A stretch of DNA of 64,000 bases, taken from the NCBI GenBank assembly GCA_963777665.1, contig CAVZRJ010000001.1:1178001-1242000 (forward strand), written 5' to 3'. The notes below the pieces were generated by a model. That model saw only the letters and a program-made list of their open reading frames with translations. It was not told the origin of the DNA and ran no database searches. A program made the position numbers and the translations under genes. Positions 45,039-53,849 of this stretch are shown here, in pieces; position 1 is the first letter of the stretch; every line of letters begins with the position of its first letter. This DNA is from Bog-756 sp963777665. GTDB taxonomy: Bacteria > Actinomycetota > Acidimicrobiia > Acidimicrobiales > RAAP-2.

Positions 45039-45845
45039 TCACGCCTCCGGCCGGGTCGTCCTCGCGACAACCAGCAGCGACCGTTCACCTGCGCACTCGA
45101 GACGGTCGCGGCCGGCGGTGCCCAGCTCCTCGGCGGTCCCCTCGACGAACCAGGTCGACCCACTGCCGGCCAGGCGGGCGGCCCGTCCGGTGGCCTCCTC
45201 GAGCGCCCGACGCCAACCCTCGAGCCGGGGCTCGACGAGGAGGGCCGCCGCCTCGAGGTCGTTCGAGACCGACCCGGTCCCCGGCAGCCGGCGGCTGGCA
45301 CGCAGCTCGTCCCAGGCCCGGTAGACGGCCGCGGTGTCGACCCCGAAGGGAGTGAGGAGGAGCAGGAAGGACCGCTCTGCGAACGGCAGGTGCTGGAGCC
45401 GCTCGCCGATCCCGGTGACCCGCGCCCTCCCTCCCACGAGACAGAACGGCACGTCGGCCCCGATCCGGGCGGCGAGGTCCGCGTCCTTGCATCCGGCCCA
45501 ACGGAGGACTGCGGCGGCATCGGCCGACCCGCCCCCGAGACCCGCACCCGGGGGGATGCGCTTGACGAGATGCACCGCGGCGTTGCGTCCCACCGCACCC
45601 AGTGCACGCCGCACCAGATTGTCCTCGTTCGGGGACACCGGAGGATCGCGCCAGCCGGCGACCGCCCCGGGCCAGTCGGTGTCGACCGTGAGCCCATCGC
45701 CGTCCCCGACCACCAGCGTGTCGGCCAGGTCGAGGGTCACCATCTCGGCGTCGAGCAGGTGGTACCCGTCCGAGCGGGTACCGGTCACCCGGACGGAGAG
45801 GGTCAGCTTGGCCCGGGCCGAGAGGGTGACGGATGCTCCGGTCAC
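45039..45845 (-). CDS. ispE: 4-diphosphocytidyl-2-C-methyl-D-erythritol kinase
   Basis: 268 residues from GTG 45845, overlapping the rsmA stop (GTGA). It is a GHMP kinase of the MEP isoprenoid pathway that phosphorylates the 2-OH of CDP-ME. Seen: ARAKLTLSVRVTGTRSDGYH (N-terminal family motif), the ATP loop PPGAGLGGGSADAAAVLRW, and the C-terminal motif GRAARLAGSGSTWFVEG. It is the last gene of the rsmI-to-ispE block before the large inserted segment. Confidence 0.93.
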   Translation of the reverse strand: MTGASVTLSARAKLTLSVRVTGTRSDGYHLLDAEMVTLDLADTLVVGDGDGLTVDTDWPGAVAGWRDPPVSPNEDNLVRRALGAVGRNAAVHLVKRIPPGAGLGGGSADAAAVLRWAGCKDADLAARIGADVPFCLVGGRARVTGIGERLQHLPFAERSFLLLLTPFGVDTAAVYRAWDELRASRRLPGTGSVSNDLEAAALLVEPRLEGWRRALEEATGRAARLAGSGSTWFVEGTAEELGTAGRDRLECAGERSLLVVARTTRPEA

Positions 45846-46723
45846 CGCTCGGTGCCGGTGGGCGGCAGACCCGTGTCCACACCGGGTTGCCACCAGGCCA
45901 GCCGCTTCCACGCGTCGAGGGAGAGCTCCTCCGCCCGCGCCGTCGGGTCGATGCCGGCAGCGCTGAAGGCTTCCGGCTCGACGAGGTGTTCCAGCGAGCG
46001 GCGGAGCATCTTGCGCCGGTGGGCGAAGCCGCCCTTCACCACGGCGAAGAGGCGCTCGTAGGCGACGGAGCCCGGCCCGGGGGGGACTCCGGCCACGCCA
46101 TCCGTCCAGGCCGGGTGCCGCTCGAGGCGGACCAGCACCGACTCGACCCGCGGGCGCGGGATGAACACACTGGACGAGACCCGCCCGACCACGGCCGCCG
46201 TCGCCCAGTAGGCCACTTTGACCGACACGGCCCCGAAGGCCTCCTCGCGGGCGGCGGCGGCAAGGCGCTCGCCGACCTCGCGCTGCACCATCACCAGGAG
46301 CGACGAGACCTGCCGGGCCTCCTCGAGCACCCGGATGACCAGCGGGACCGCGACCTTGTACGGCAGGTTGGCCACCAGGGACCACCCCGGCTCGTCACCG
46401 AGCAACTCGGAGAAGTCGACGGTGCGCGCGTCGGCCTCGACCACCCGGACCCCGGCTCCCTCGACCTGGGCCCGCAGCACGGGCAGGACATGCCGGTCGA
46501 TCTCGAGCGCGGTCACCGACGCCCCGACCTCGGCAAGCGCCAACGTGAGCGATCCGAGCCCTGCGCCGATCTCGACCACCCGGCTGCCCTCGCAGACGCC
46601 GGAGAGCCGGACGATGCGCCGCACGGTGTTGCCGTCGGCCACGAAGTTCTGTCCAAGGGCCTTGCTCGGCCGCAGGTCATGGGCGAGGAGCAGCTCGTGG
46701 ATCTCCGCTCGCCCGTGGGTCAC
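45842..46723 (-). CDS. rsmA: 16S rRNA (adenine1518-N6/adenine1519-N6)-dimethyltransferase
   Basis: 293 residues from GTG 46723. RsmA (KsgA) dimethylates two adjacent adenines in the 3'-terminal hairpin of 16S rRNA. Seen: SKALGQNFVADGNTVRRIV, the SAM-binding VVEIGAGLGSLTLALAE, the catalytic NLPYKVAVPLVIR, VMVQREVGERLAA and FIPRPRVESVLVRL. It is coupled to ispE, the standard order in actinobacteria. Confidence 0.94.
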   Translation of the reverse strand: MTHGRAEIHELLLAHDLRPSKALGQNFVADGNTVRRIVRLSGVCEGSRVVEIGAGLGSLTLALAEVGASVTALEIDRHVLPVLRAQVEGAGVRVVEADARTVDFSELLGDEPGWSLVANLPYKVAVPLVIRVLEEARQVSSLLVMVQREVGERLAAAAREEAFGAVSVKVAYWATAAVVGRVSSSVFIPRPRVESVLVRLERHPAWTDGVAGVPPGPGSVAYERLFAVVKGGFAHRRKMLRRSLEHLVEPEAFSAAGIDPTARAEELSLDAWKRLAWWQPGVDTGLPPTGTER

Positions 46724-46790
46724 CCGGTCAGTGTGCCACCTCCCGGGCGCAACTCCGGTGCGTGCCACCGGGTCCCTCCGGGTGCGGGGG

Positions 46791-47471
46791 CTACCAGATC
46801 AGCTCGGCGTCGATGACCCCCTGGGAGAGCGGTGCGATCTGGGCGAACGTCGCGGTGGCCAGGTCGATCGACCGGGCGGTGTCCGCCTCCCGGTCGTCGA
46901 CCACGCAGGTCACCGATTCCCCGTTGGCCGGGTTCGTGACCTCCACCACCGTCCCGAAGGGCAGCCGGGGGCTTGCGCACCTGCCGGCCGGATGCGCGTA
47001 GTAGGTCACCTGGCCCCTGCCGCTGAAGGCGCCGGCGACCACGGGTCCGGGACCGTCCGCCCCGGTCTGGACCGCCGCGGACGTCGTTGTCGAGGTCGAG
47101 CTGCTGGTCGAGGAGCCCGCGGACACGACGGCGCGCACCGAAGCGGCAGGCCATCTCGTCACGATCGGGGCAACGGTGAGCACCGCCCCCGGCACCGGTC
47201 GTGGCGCCCTCGTCGTGGTGACGACCGGCTTGGAGGGCCGGCGGGCCGGTCTCTGCGGCGCACCCCGTGGGTCGACCGGTCTGGCTGCATGGACCCGGAG
47301 TACCCGGGTGACCGGCGCCGACGCCTGGGCAGAGGCCTGCGCGGCCGAACCGTTCTGGATCAAGAGGAGCGGCACGACGAGCACGGCTCCGCTGAGGAGC
47401 AGCGCGACACCTGGCCGGCGACCCCGTTGGACATCGGACCTCAGGACTCCACGCTCCTTGTGGGACGGCAC
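46791..47471 (-). CDS. Secreted double-psi beta-barrel (RlpA-like) protein
   Basis: 226 residues from GTG 47471 (AGGAG 5 nt upstream). An N-terminal hydrophobic signal/anchor (VALLLSGAVLVVPLLLI) is followed by a long Ser/Thr/Pro/Arg linker (about 45-145) and a C-terminal DPBB domain (GQVTYYAHPAGRCASPRLPF, FGTVVEVTNPANGE, CVVDDREADTARSIDLATAT). It occupies the place of the resuscitation-promoting factor gene rpfB in the mycobacterial order. It is probably a cell-wall-associated or peptidoglycan-acting protein; no lysozyme-like Rpf domain is present. Confidence 0.82.
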   Translation of the reverse strand: MPSHKERGVLRSDVQRGRRPGVALLLSGAVLVVPLLLIQNGSAAQASAQASAPVTRVLRVHAARPVDPRGAPQRPARRPSKPVVTTTRAPRPVPGAVLTVAPIVTRWPAASVRAVVSAGSSTSSSTSTTTSAAVQTGADGPGPVVAGAFSGRGQVTYYAHPAGRCASPRLPFGTVVEVTNPANGESVTCVVDDREADTARSIDLATATFAQIAPLSQGVIDAELIW

Positions 47472-47700
47472 CCGGCTCCTCACCAGGCAGGCCCTCCGCG
47501 GACCCGCGCCCGTGAGGGCCCCACCCCGGCGGGGCGGGCGGGGACGACTCCTCCAGCCGTCCCGGGGGCACGGCGCCCTATGGCGGCGCCGATACACCAC
47601 GACCGCTCGTCGAGCGGCCGTGGGCGACGCTAGGCCTCCGTTCGGCCGCCGATCAACTCTGCCGGTGTCCGCCAGGCGCCCCGGCGGAGACAGTGAGGCG

Positions 47701-48564
47701 TCACCCGGTGAAGGCGGCCCGCGCGTTGGCGGTCGAGACACCTGCCAGCTCCGGGGCGGTGATCCCTTTGACCTGGGCAACCGTGGCCCCGACCAGGGGA
47801 ACCCTCGATGGCTCGTTGAGGGTTCCGCGGTGCGGAACCGGCGCCAGGAACGGGGTGTCGGTCTCGACGAGCAGCCGGTCCAGCGGGCAGAGGGCGGCCG
47901 CCTCGCGGACCGGGTCCGCGTTCTTGAAGGTGACGACCCCGCTGAAGGAGAGCGACGCGCCGAGGTCGAGGCAGCGCCGGGCCTCGTCCGGGCCCCCGGT
48001 GAAGCAGTGGATGATGGTGCGCTCGGGGACCCCGGCGGTCGTCAGGATCTGCACCGTGTCGTCCCAGGCCTCGCGGGTGTGGACGACCAGGGCCAGGCCG
48101 TGGCGGTGGGCGAGCTCGATCTGGCGGGCGAATGCGTCGCGCTGGGCCGGGCGGGGCGAGTGGTCGTAGTGGTAGTCGAGGCCGCACTCGCCGATCCCCA
48201 CCACCACCCGGGTCGCAGGCGTCGTGTCCGGGCCGAGCTCTGCCGCCAGCAGTTCGTCGAGGGAGTCGACCCCGTCGGCCGCGTCGTGTGGGTGGAGCCC
48301 GACCGTGGCCCAGAGCTCGACCCCCTCGGCGACCGCCGCCCCGCCCGGGTGGCGCATCGAGCGGACCAGGGCGACGGCTTCGGCCGACGAGGCGGCGCTG
48401 GTGCCCACGCAGACCAGGCGGGTGACCCCGGCCTCGGCGGCGCGGGCGATGACCCCGGACAAGCGGTCGGCGTGCGGGCCCGCCGCACCGGCCTCAGCGG
48501 GGTCGGCGAATTCGTCCTGGAGGTGGCAGTGGGAGTCGAACCATTCGACGACGGCGTCGGACAT
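47701..48564 (-). CDS. tatD: TatD family metal-dependent hydrolase (DNase)
   Basis: 287 residues. TIM-barrel hydrolase with FDSHCHLQDEF (metal His pair), VGIGECGLDYHYDHS (bridging Glu), VVHTREAWDDT, IIHCFTGG and LVETDTPFLAPVPHRG (metal Asp and C-terminal signature). The family has 3'-exonuclease activity and is linked to DNA repair or turnover. It starts 11 nt after metG. Confidence 0.93.
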   Translation of the reverse strand: MSDAVVEWFDSHCHLQDEFADPAEAGAAGPHADRLSGVIARAAEAGVTRLVCVGTSAASSAEAVALVRSMRHPGGAAVAEGVELWATVGLHPHDAADGVDSLDELLAAELGPDTTPATRVVVGIGECGLDYHYDHSPRPAQRDAFARQIELAHRHGLALVVHTREAWDDTVQILTTAGVPERTIIHCFTGGPDEARRCLDLGASLSFSGVVTFKNADPVREAAALCPLDRLLVETDTPFLAPVPHRGTLNEPSRVPLVGATVAQVKGITAPELAGVSTANARAAFTG

Positions 48565-48575
48565 GCCGCCGACCC

Positions 48576-50084
48576 TCAGTCCTTGCGGCGGGGGAAGAGC
48601 GGCGGGCCCTTCTCGACCCGGAGCCCTCCCGGATACCCGCCCCAGGAGCCGGCACCCGGCAGCCGCTGGTCGTCCGGGGACCCGGACAGCCCGATGCGCC
48701 GCCAGACCTCGCGGGCCGATGAGGGCATCGCCGGCACGATGAGCAGCGAGACGATCCGGAGCACCTCGAGCGCGCTGCCGAGCACCGCGTCGACCGCCGG
48801 CCCGGGCTCGGCCTTCCACGGCTCGGCGGTCTCCAGCTCGGCGTTGGTCTCACGGATCAGTCGCCAGGTCGCGTCGAGGGCGAGGTGGGGCTGACCGGCC
48901 TGCCACGCCCCGGCGGCCTCCGCGAGCACGCCTTCCGCCACCCCGGCCAGCCGGTTGGCGGGGTCGGCGGCGGGCCCCACTCCCCCGCACTTGGTCCCGA
49001 CCACGGTTGCCACCCGCGAGAGCAGGTTGCCGAGGTTGTTGGCCAGGTCCGCGTTGTAGCGGGCCGAGATCCCCTCGGCCGAGAACTCGCCGTCGCTGCC
49101 GAGGGGAATGTCGCGGAGCAGGTGGTAGCGGACCGGATCCACGCCGTACTCGGCGGTGAGGTCGGCCGGCAGGATCTGGTTCACGCTCGAGTTGGACATC
49201 TTCTCGCCGCCCAGCAGCAGCCAGCCGTGGACCTGTACGTGGGCCGGAGGGTCGATCCCCGCGGCCATGCACATGGCCGGCCACCAGACGCAGTGGAAGC
49301 GGACGATCTCCTTGCCGATGAGGTGGTGGACGTTCGGCCACCAGTCCTGGAAGCGCTGCTCGTCGCGCCCGTAGCCGATGGCCGTGATGTAGTTGACCAG
49401 CGCGTCGTACCAGACGTAGAAGACGTGGCGCTCGTCCCAGGGGACCCGGACCCCCCAGTCGATCGATGTCCGGGTGATCGAGATGTCCCGGAGCCCGCCC
49501 TTGATGAAGGTGAGCGCCTCGTTTCGCTTCGACTCGGGCACCACCGCGCCGGGGTGGGAGTCGTACCACTCGGCGAGCGGTTGCTCGAAGGCGCTGAGCC
49601 GGAAGAAGTAGTTCTCCTCCTCGAGGTGCTCGACCGGGGAACGGTGGATCGGGCAGAGCTCGCCGTCGAGCAGCTCGTCCGCTGCGTAGTACTGCTCACA
49701 GGCCACGCAGTAGAGGCCGCGGTAGGTGTCCTTGTAGATGTAGCCGTTCTCGTAGATCGTGCCGAGGAAGTGCTGCACCGACTCGCGGTGACGGGGTTCG
49801 GTCGTGCGGATGAAGTCGTCGTTGGCGATGTCCAGATCGGCCCAGGCGGCGGCGAAGCGGGGGGCGAGCTGGTCGGTCCACTCGAGCGGCGTCACCCCCT
49901 GGGCCTCGGCGGCCCGGGCCACCTTCTGGCCGTGCTCGTCGGTGCCGGTGAGGAAGAAGACCTCGTCGCCGACCAACCGGTGCCAGCGGGCCAGGGCGTC
50001 GGCGTTGACCGTCGTGTAGGCGTGCCCGACGTGGGGCGCGTCCTTCACGTAGTAGATCGGGGTGGTGATGTAGTAGCGGGCCAC
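48576..50084 (-). CDS. metG: Methionyl-tRNA synthetase
   Basis: 502 residues from GTG 50084. Seen: TPIYYVKDAPHVGHAYTTV (HIGH motif), FFLTGTDEHGQKVARAA, the zinc-knob region CVACEQYY...ELCPIH, VWYDALVNYITAIGY, and the KMSKS-type loop GEKMSNSSVNQI, where the second Lys is Asn. An anticodon-binding helical domain forms the last 140 residues. There is no C-terminal tRNA-binding (EMAPII-like) extension. TACGCT lies 9 nt before the GTG. Confidence 0.95.
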   Translation of the reverse strand: MARYYITTPIYYVKDAPHVGHAYTTVNADALARWHRLVGDEVFFLTGTDEHGQKVARAAEAQGVTPLEWTDQLAPRFAAAWADLDIANDDFIRTTEPRHRESVQHFLGTIYENGYIYKDTYRGLYCVACEQYYAADELLDGELCPIHRSPVEHLEEENYFFRLSAFEQPLAEWYDSHPGAVVPESKRNEALTFIKGGLRDISITRTSIDWGVRVPWDERHVFYVWYDALVNYITAIGYGRDEQRFQDWWPNVHHLIGKEIVRFHCVWWPAMCMAAGIDPPAHVQVHGWLLLGGEKMSNSSVNQILPADLTAEYGVDPVRYHLLRDIPLGSDGEFSAEGISARYNADLANNLGNLLSRVATVVGTKCGGVGPAADPANRLAGVAEGVLAEAAGAWQAGQPHLALDATWRLIRETNAELETAEPWKAEPGPAVDAVLGSALEVLRIVSLLIVPAMPSSAREVWRRIGLSGSPDDQRLPGAGSWGGYPGGLRVEKGPPLFPRRKD

Positions 50085-50093
50085 GGTCCCGCC

Positions 50094-50099
50094 AGCGTA
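50094..50099 (-). promoter_or_regulatory. -10 element TACGCT for metG
   Basis: TACGCT lies 9 nt before GTG 50084; leaderless arrangement. It probably drives metG-tatD. Confidence 0.45.
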
Positions 50100-50194
50100 C
50101 CGACCCCGCAACGCGCTTCCCGCCACCGGATCCCCCCCCGCAGCGCGCAACACCCCGGGGGCACCCGGTCCGGTCGGCCCCGGGCGCGCCCGAC

Positions 50195-50736
50195 CTACCA
50201 GTTGGCCACGTGACAGCCGCCGTGTCCGGTGCGCTCGGTGTAGCGCTGGTGGTAGGCCTCGGCCGGCCAGAAGGTCCGGCCGGGGTGACCTCGGTCACGA
50301 TCGGGCGTTTGAACCGGGCCTGGTACTGCTCGAGCGAGGCCTTCGCCGCCTGCTCCTGGGCCGGCGTGCGGGTGAACACGGCCGAACGGTACTGGGTCCC
50401 ACGATCGGGTCCCTGCCGATTGAGGGTGGTCGGGTCGTGGTGCCGGCAGAACTCCTCCAGGAGCGTCTCGAAGGAGACCCGGGCGGGGTCGAAGGTCACC
50501 AGTACGGCCTCGGCGTGGCCCGTGGCACCCGAGCAGACCTGCTCGTAGGTGGGGTGGTCGACCTCGCCCCCCTCGTAGCCGGAGATCGCATCGACCACCC
50601 CGTGGACCGCGCTGAAGAACTCCTCGACGCCCCAGAAGCCCCCGGCGGCGAACGCCACCCGGTCGAGCCCCTCGGGCACGTCGTCGGGCGCGATGCCCAG
50701 CGCCTGGGTCGTGTCGTGCGCGCTGCGTCCGAACAT
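50195..50736 (-). CDS. msrA: MsrA-like methionine sulfoxide reductase, catalytic Cys missing and frameshifted
   Basis: From ATG 50736 (GGAAGG ribosome-binding site). MsrA-fold sequence: DRVAFAAGGFWGVEEFFSAV, GYEGGEVDHPTYEQVCSGAT, GHAEAVLVTFDP, DRGTQYRSAVFTRTP. The hallmark GCFWG reads GGFWG, so the nucleophilic Cys is Gly. After VTEVTPAG the frame breaks; the normal end, FWPAEAYHQRYTERTGHGGC, is in the next frame and stops at 50195. One missing G in a short G run near 50280 explains the shift. The Cys loss suggests an inactive or repurposed protein, so the frameshift may be real. Confidence 0.75.
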
Positions 50737-50828
50737 CGTGGCCACCTTCCGTCGTGGGGTCCGCTACCGCCGGGCAACCGTTGCCGGCGCCCTCACCACC
50801 GGTCCACGCAACACGCCGTTGTGTTACG

Positions 50829-51734
50829 TCATTCCCGGTCCGGTGCGCCTTCGGCCGCGCCACGTGCACCCCGGAGCGCGAGGGCCAGTTCGTAGACCCG
50901 ACGGCGGCCCACCCCGAAGGTGGCGGCCACCTCGTCGACCACACCCCGGGTCCGGGCGCCCGAGCCGAGACGGTCTGCCAGGGCCGCCTCCAACACCGCG
51001 TCGGCGACCGGGTCCAGCGTCGTCTCCTCGTCGCCGCCGATGACCAGGACGACCTCTCCTCGGATGTCCCCTGCCCCGGCCCAGGAGGCAGCCTCGTCCA
51101 CCCTCCCCCGCCAGATCTCCTCGTGCAGCTTGGTCAACTCACGGGCCACGACCACCGGGCGGTCCGGACCGCAGACCTCGGCGAGATCGGCCAGGGTCGC
51201 GGCGACCCGGCCGGGCGCTTCGAAGACCACCGAGGTGCGCGGCTCGACGGCCAGCGCGGCCAGCCGGGTCGCACGTTCCTTCCCCGAGCGGGGAAGGAAC
51301 CCCTCGAAGCAGAACCGGTCGGTCGGGAGCCCGCTGGCCACGAGTGCGGTGAGCACAGCCGACGGGCCGGGGACGACGGTGACGGGTAGACCGGCAGCGG
51401 CCACGGCGGCCACCACCCGGGCGCCCGGGTCGGAGACGGCCGGCATGCCGGCGTCACTCACCAACGCCACCGTGTTCCCCTCGGTCACCGCCCGGACCAC
51501 CTCGTCGACCCGGTCGTCCTCGTTGTGCGCGTGCAAGGAGCGCAGCGCCGCGCCGGTGATGCCGGCGTGGGTCAGCAGCGCGCGCGACCGGCGAGTGTCC
51601 TCGCAGTAGATGAGGTCGGCCGTACCCAACGTGGCCACCGCCCGCGGCGTGAGGTCCCCGAGATTGCCGATGGGGGTGCCCACCACCACCAGCGATCCGG
51701 ACCGACCGTCGCGTGCCGTCGTACCCTGGCTCAT
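50829..51734 (-). CDS. rsmI: 16S rRNA (cytidine1402-2'-O)-methyltransferase
   Basis: 301 residues of the tetrapyrrole-methylase-like fold. Seen: VVVGTPIGNLGDLTPRAVAT, IYCEDTRRSRALLTHAGIT, VALVSDAGMPAVSDPGARVV, TVVPGPSAVLTALVASGL and FCFEGFLPRSGKERATRL. RsmI methylates the decoding-site C1402 ribose. Its ATG overlaps the DUF192 stop (ATGA). Confidence 0.95.
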   Translation of the reverse strand: MSQGTTARDGRSGSLVVVGTPIGNLGDLTPRAVATLGTADLIYCEDTRRSRALLTHAGITGAALRSLHAHNEDDRVDEVVRAVTEGNTVALVSDAGMPAVSDPGARVVAAVAAAGLPVTVVPGPSAVLTALVASGLPTDRFCFEGFLPRSGKERATRLAALAVEPRTSVVFEAPGRVAATLADLAEVCGPDRPVVVARELTKLHEEIWRGRVDEAASWAGAGDIRGEVVLVIGGDEETTLDPVADAVLEAALADRLGSGARTRGVVDEVAATFGVGRRRVYELALALRGARGAAEGAPDRE

Positions 51735-52060
51735 TCGCGCAGCTCGAGCTGGTCACCGACCCGCAGGCCCCACCGCTCGAAGCCCCCGGCCTCTGCCTCG
51801 ACGACGCAGCGGCACTTCCGTCGCGGCACCGCGATCCGCCAGGGCGGCATGCGGGTCACCCCGAGGACACGCAGGTCCCGGTCGCAGAAGGCGACATCGA
51901 TGGCGAAGCGCATGCCGACCGTGTGCACCGAGCGGGTGCGAGGCAGTACCAACGCCCCGTCGAACCCGGTCCGCCCGAGCAGGCCGCGGGTCCGCTCCGC
52001 GAGCCCGTCGGCGATCTCGGCCGACGCGAGCACGTCCCCGTCACGCAGCAGCCAGCTCAC
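51731..52060 (-). CDS. DUF192 family protein
   Basis: 109 residues from GTG 52060. Matches DUF192: ERTRGLLGRTGFDGALVLPR, VHTVGMRFAIDVAFCDRDLR, CRCVVEAEAGGFERWGLRVG. In many bacteria these are small exported proteins, but here no signal peptide is evident. Function unknown. Coupled to rsmI. Confidence 0.85.
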   Translation of the reverse strand: MSWLLRDGDVLASAEIADGLAERTRGLLGRTGFDGALVLPRTRSVHTVGMRFAIDVAFCDRDLRVLGVTRMPPWRIAVPRRKCRCVVEAEAGGFERWGLRVGDQLELRE

Positions 52061-52122
52061 GACCGGGTGCCCGGAGCCGGACGGGAGGACCCCCCCGCTG
52101 GCTGCGGGGCCCGCCGTGCGAC

Positions 52123-52128
52123 TAGCAT
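52123..52128 (+). promoter_or_regulatory. -10 element TAGCAT for bL37
   Basis: TAGCAT lies 9 nt before GTG 52138; leaderless arrangement. Confidence 0.5.
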
Positions 52129-52137
52129 CTGCGAACT

Positions 52138-52221
52138 GTGTCGAAGCGAACCAACAAGCGCAAGCTGCGGGCCAAGAAGAAGGCCAACCACGGCAAGAAG
52201 CCGAACTGCGGGCGCGGCTGA
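52138..52221 (+). CDS. Mini ribosomal protein bL37
   Basis: 27 codons from GTG 52138: VSKRTNKRKLRAKKKANHGK, then KPNCGRG. It matches the tiny, very basic large-subunit protein bL37 seen in mycobacterial ribosome structures, whose C-terminal KANHGKRPN block is the diagnostic part. It stands alone, divergent from DUF192-rsmI. Confidence 0.85.
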   Translation: MSKRTNKRKLRAKKKANHGKKPNCGRG

Positions 52222-52295
52222 CCGCTGCGGTCCGGGCCGGCGCCGAGGTGCCGGCGCTTCGCGCACTCCCTGGCGGGCGACGGCGGACGAGCTGA

Positions 52296-53189
52296 TCATC
52301 CGGACGGGTTCCACCCGCAGCCGAGGCGGTCGAGCACGGCCACCAGGGCCGTGGGCCGGTCGGTGATGATGCCGTCGACCCCGATCCGGCAGAGGCGCTC
52401 CATCTCGGCCTCCTCCTCGATGGTCCACACGTGCACGGCCAGGCCGGTTTCGTGGGCGACCTCCACGAACCGCTCGTCCACCAGGGTGAGCTCCCCGTAG
52501 GCCGGCGGCACCTGGAGCGCCACGTGGGAGGTCGGCGGCGGCGCTTCACCGGCCTGGACGGCCTGGTAGAAGGCCGCAACGGCCAGAGTGCCGGCCGAGG
52601 TGGCGAACTCTGGGGCGACGGCCGAGAAGGCATCGGTGGCGGCGTCCAGGAACGAGGCCACGATGACCCGGTCCGCACAGCCGAAGCGGCGGAGCAACGA
52701 GGCAAGGGCCTCCTCGTACGGCGGGACCACCGGTGCGGTCTGCTTGATGTCGAGGTTGAGCACGACATCGGGAAACGCTTGGAGCACCTCCTCGAGCAGC
52801 GCGATGCCGAAGCGGTGGTCCGCGGGACCCCGGCCGCGGAACGGGTAGGCCGCTGGCTCGAGCCCGGGCGTGACGTCGGCGCCGGGCACCCACCAGTAGG
52901 CGTTGTCCATCCGGCTGAGCTCCGCCCAGGTGTGTTGGACGATGGGGCCGGCCGCGTCGGTGGTGCGGTCGACGGTCGCGTCGTGGCAGACCACCAAGCG
53001 CCGGTCCCGGGTGGCGTGCACGTCGAGCTCGATGCCGGTGGCCCCCGCGTCGATGGCGGCGGCGATGGCGTGGAGGGTCGACGACGGGCCCTCCCAGGCC
53101 CCGCCCTGGTGTGCGTAGGCGATGACCCGGCGCTGCGACCAGGGCGAGGGGGCCTGCCGCGACGCCGTCGACCCGGAAGAGGTGGACAC
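52296..53189 (-). CDS. Glycerophosphodiester phosphodiesterase family protein
   Basis: 297 residues from GTG 53189. GDPD fold: VIAYAHQGGAWEGPSSTLHA (catalytic His), GIELDVHATRDRRLVVCHDA (metal Glu/Asp and catalytic His), VVLNLDIKQ, and a C-terminal HVWTIEEEAEMERLCRIGVD, GIITDRPTAL. The family cleaves glycerophosphodiesters to glycerol-3-phosphate and an alcohol. The first motif has HQGG where HRGG/HRG is usual. No signal peptide. Confidence 0.88.
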   Translation of the reverse strand: MSTSSGSTASRQAPSPWSQRRVIAYAHQGGAWEGPSSTLHAIAAAIDAGATGIELDVHATRDRRLVVCHDATVDRTTDAAGPIVQHTWAELSRMDNAYWWVPGADVTPGLEPAAYPFRGRGPADHRFGIALLEEVLQAFPDVVLNLDIKQTAPVVPPYEEALASLLRRFGCADRVIVASFLDAATDAFSAVAPEFATSAGTLAVAAFYQAVQAGEAPPPTSHVALQVPPAYGELTLVDERFVEVAHETGLAVHVWTIEEEAEMERLCRIGVDGIITDRPTALVAVLDRLGCGWNPSG

Positions 53190-53195
53190 GGAAGA

Positions 53196-53205
53196 ACGGT
53201 AGCCT
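53196..53205. promoter_or_regulatory. Shared bidirectional -10 (ACGGTAGCCT) between the GDPD gene and the 53216 gene
   Basis: The plus strand offers TAGCCT 10 nt before ATG 53216. The minus strand offers TACCGT 6 nt before GTG 53189. The two hexamers overlap at the central TA, so one site would serve both leaderless genes. Confidence 0.45.
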
Positions 53206-53215
53206 CTGCCCCGCC

Positions 53216-53827
53216 ATGCTGGACCACGTCTTCACACAACTCGTCGCGTCGCACCGGCACGCCTTCGAGGCGGCGCTGCTGCAGCGTCAGGCGGTCGAGG
53301 AGCGTTTCCAGGTGGACGTGTTCCTGGGGGACGTGAGCTTCGAGACGTCCTACAGCCTTCCCGGGGAGGAGCGCCCGGCCCGGATCCGGGTCGACACCAG
53401 CCTCGACTGGCCGACCTGGAGCCAGACCGCCTACCGGAGCTGGGCCATCGGCGAGGAGCCCGACGAGCTGCCCGAGGTGCTGGTCGAGATCGCCTTCCGG
53501 GTCCAGAGCCTCGACGGGGTGCCCGCGGCAGGTCCGCTCCTCGAGACCCTGCCCGCCCAGCTCGAGGTGCTGGGGGGCGACCCGCTGGTGCGGGGCACGG
53601 CCACGATCGAGCAGGTCCTTTCCGCCGCCGACCACGGGTCCGGGCTGCCCGAGTGTGCGATCGAGGTCACCTACGAGGGCTCCTGCCAACTGGACGAGGC
53701 GATCTTGGAGCACCCGGGCACGCTGGACGACGCCCTGGTCCCGTTCGGGCGCACGGTGGCCTCGCTACTGGTGCAGATCGGCGACCTCCCCTTCAGCTAC
53801 CTCCCGCCGACCGCGCCCACCGGCTGA
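53216..53827 (+). CDS. Protein of unknown function, actinobacterial
   Basis: 203 residues with no signal peptide and no membrane segment. It is acidic and mixed alpha/beta: RFQVDVFLGDVSFETSYSLP, RVDTSLDWPTWSQTAYRSWA, LPEVLVEIAFRVQSLDGV and CAIEVTYEGSCQLDEAIL. No motif I recognise. Even spacing of strands suggests a folded cytosolic protein. Well-formed leaderless start, and good codon bias. Confidence 0.7.
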   Translation: MLDHVFTQLVASHRHAFEAALLQRQAVEERFQVDVFLGDVSFETSYSLPGEERPARIRVDTSLDWPTWSQTAYRSWAIGEEPDELPEVLVEIAFRVQSLDGVPAAGPLLETLPAQLEVLGGDPLVRGTATIEQVLSAADHGSGLPECAIEVTYEGSCQLDEAILEHPGTLDDALVPFGRTVASLLVQIGDLPFSYLPPTAPTG

Positions 53828-53849
53828 CGGTCGGAACGGTCGCCGGCGC

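Noticed and set aside
44848..45324. Plus-strand frame overlapping bS22 copy 2 and the ispE 3' end
   Set aside because: The Glu/Ala/Gln-rich product is the shifted-frame reading of the basic bS22 codons; no ribosome-binding site or family match.
51731..53713. A 660-codon minus-strand frame joining the GDPD region to DUF192
   Set aside because: Only its last 109 codons (from GTG 52060) match a family; the rest is antisense or out of frame with the GDPD gene and covers bL37.
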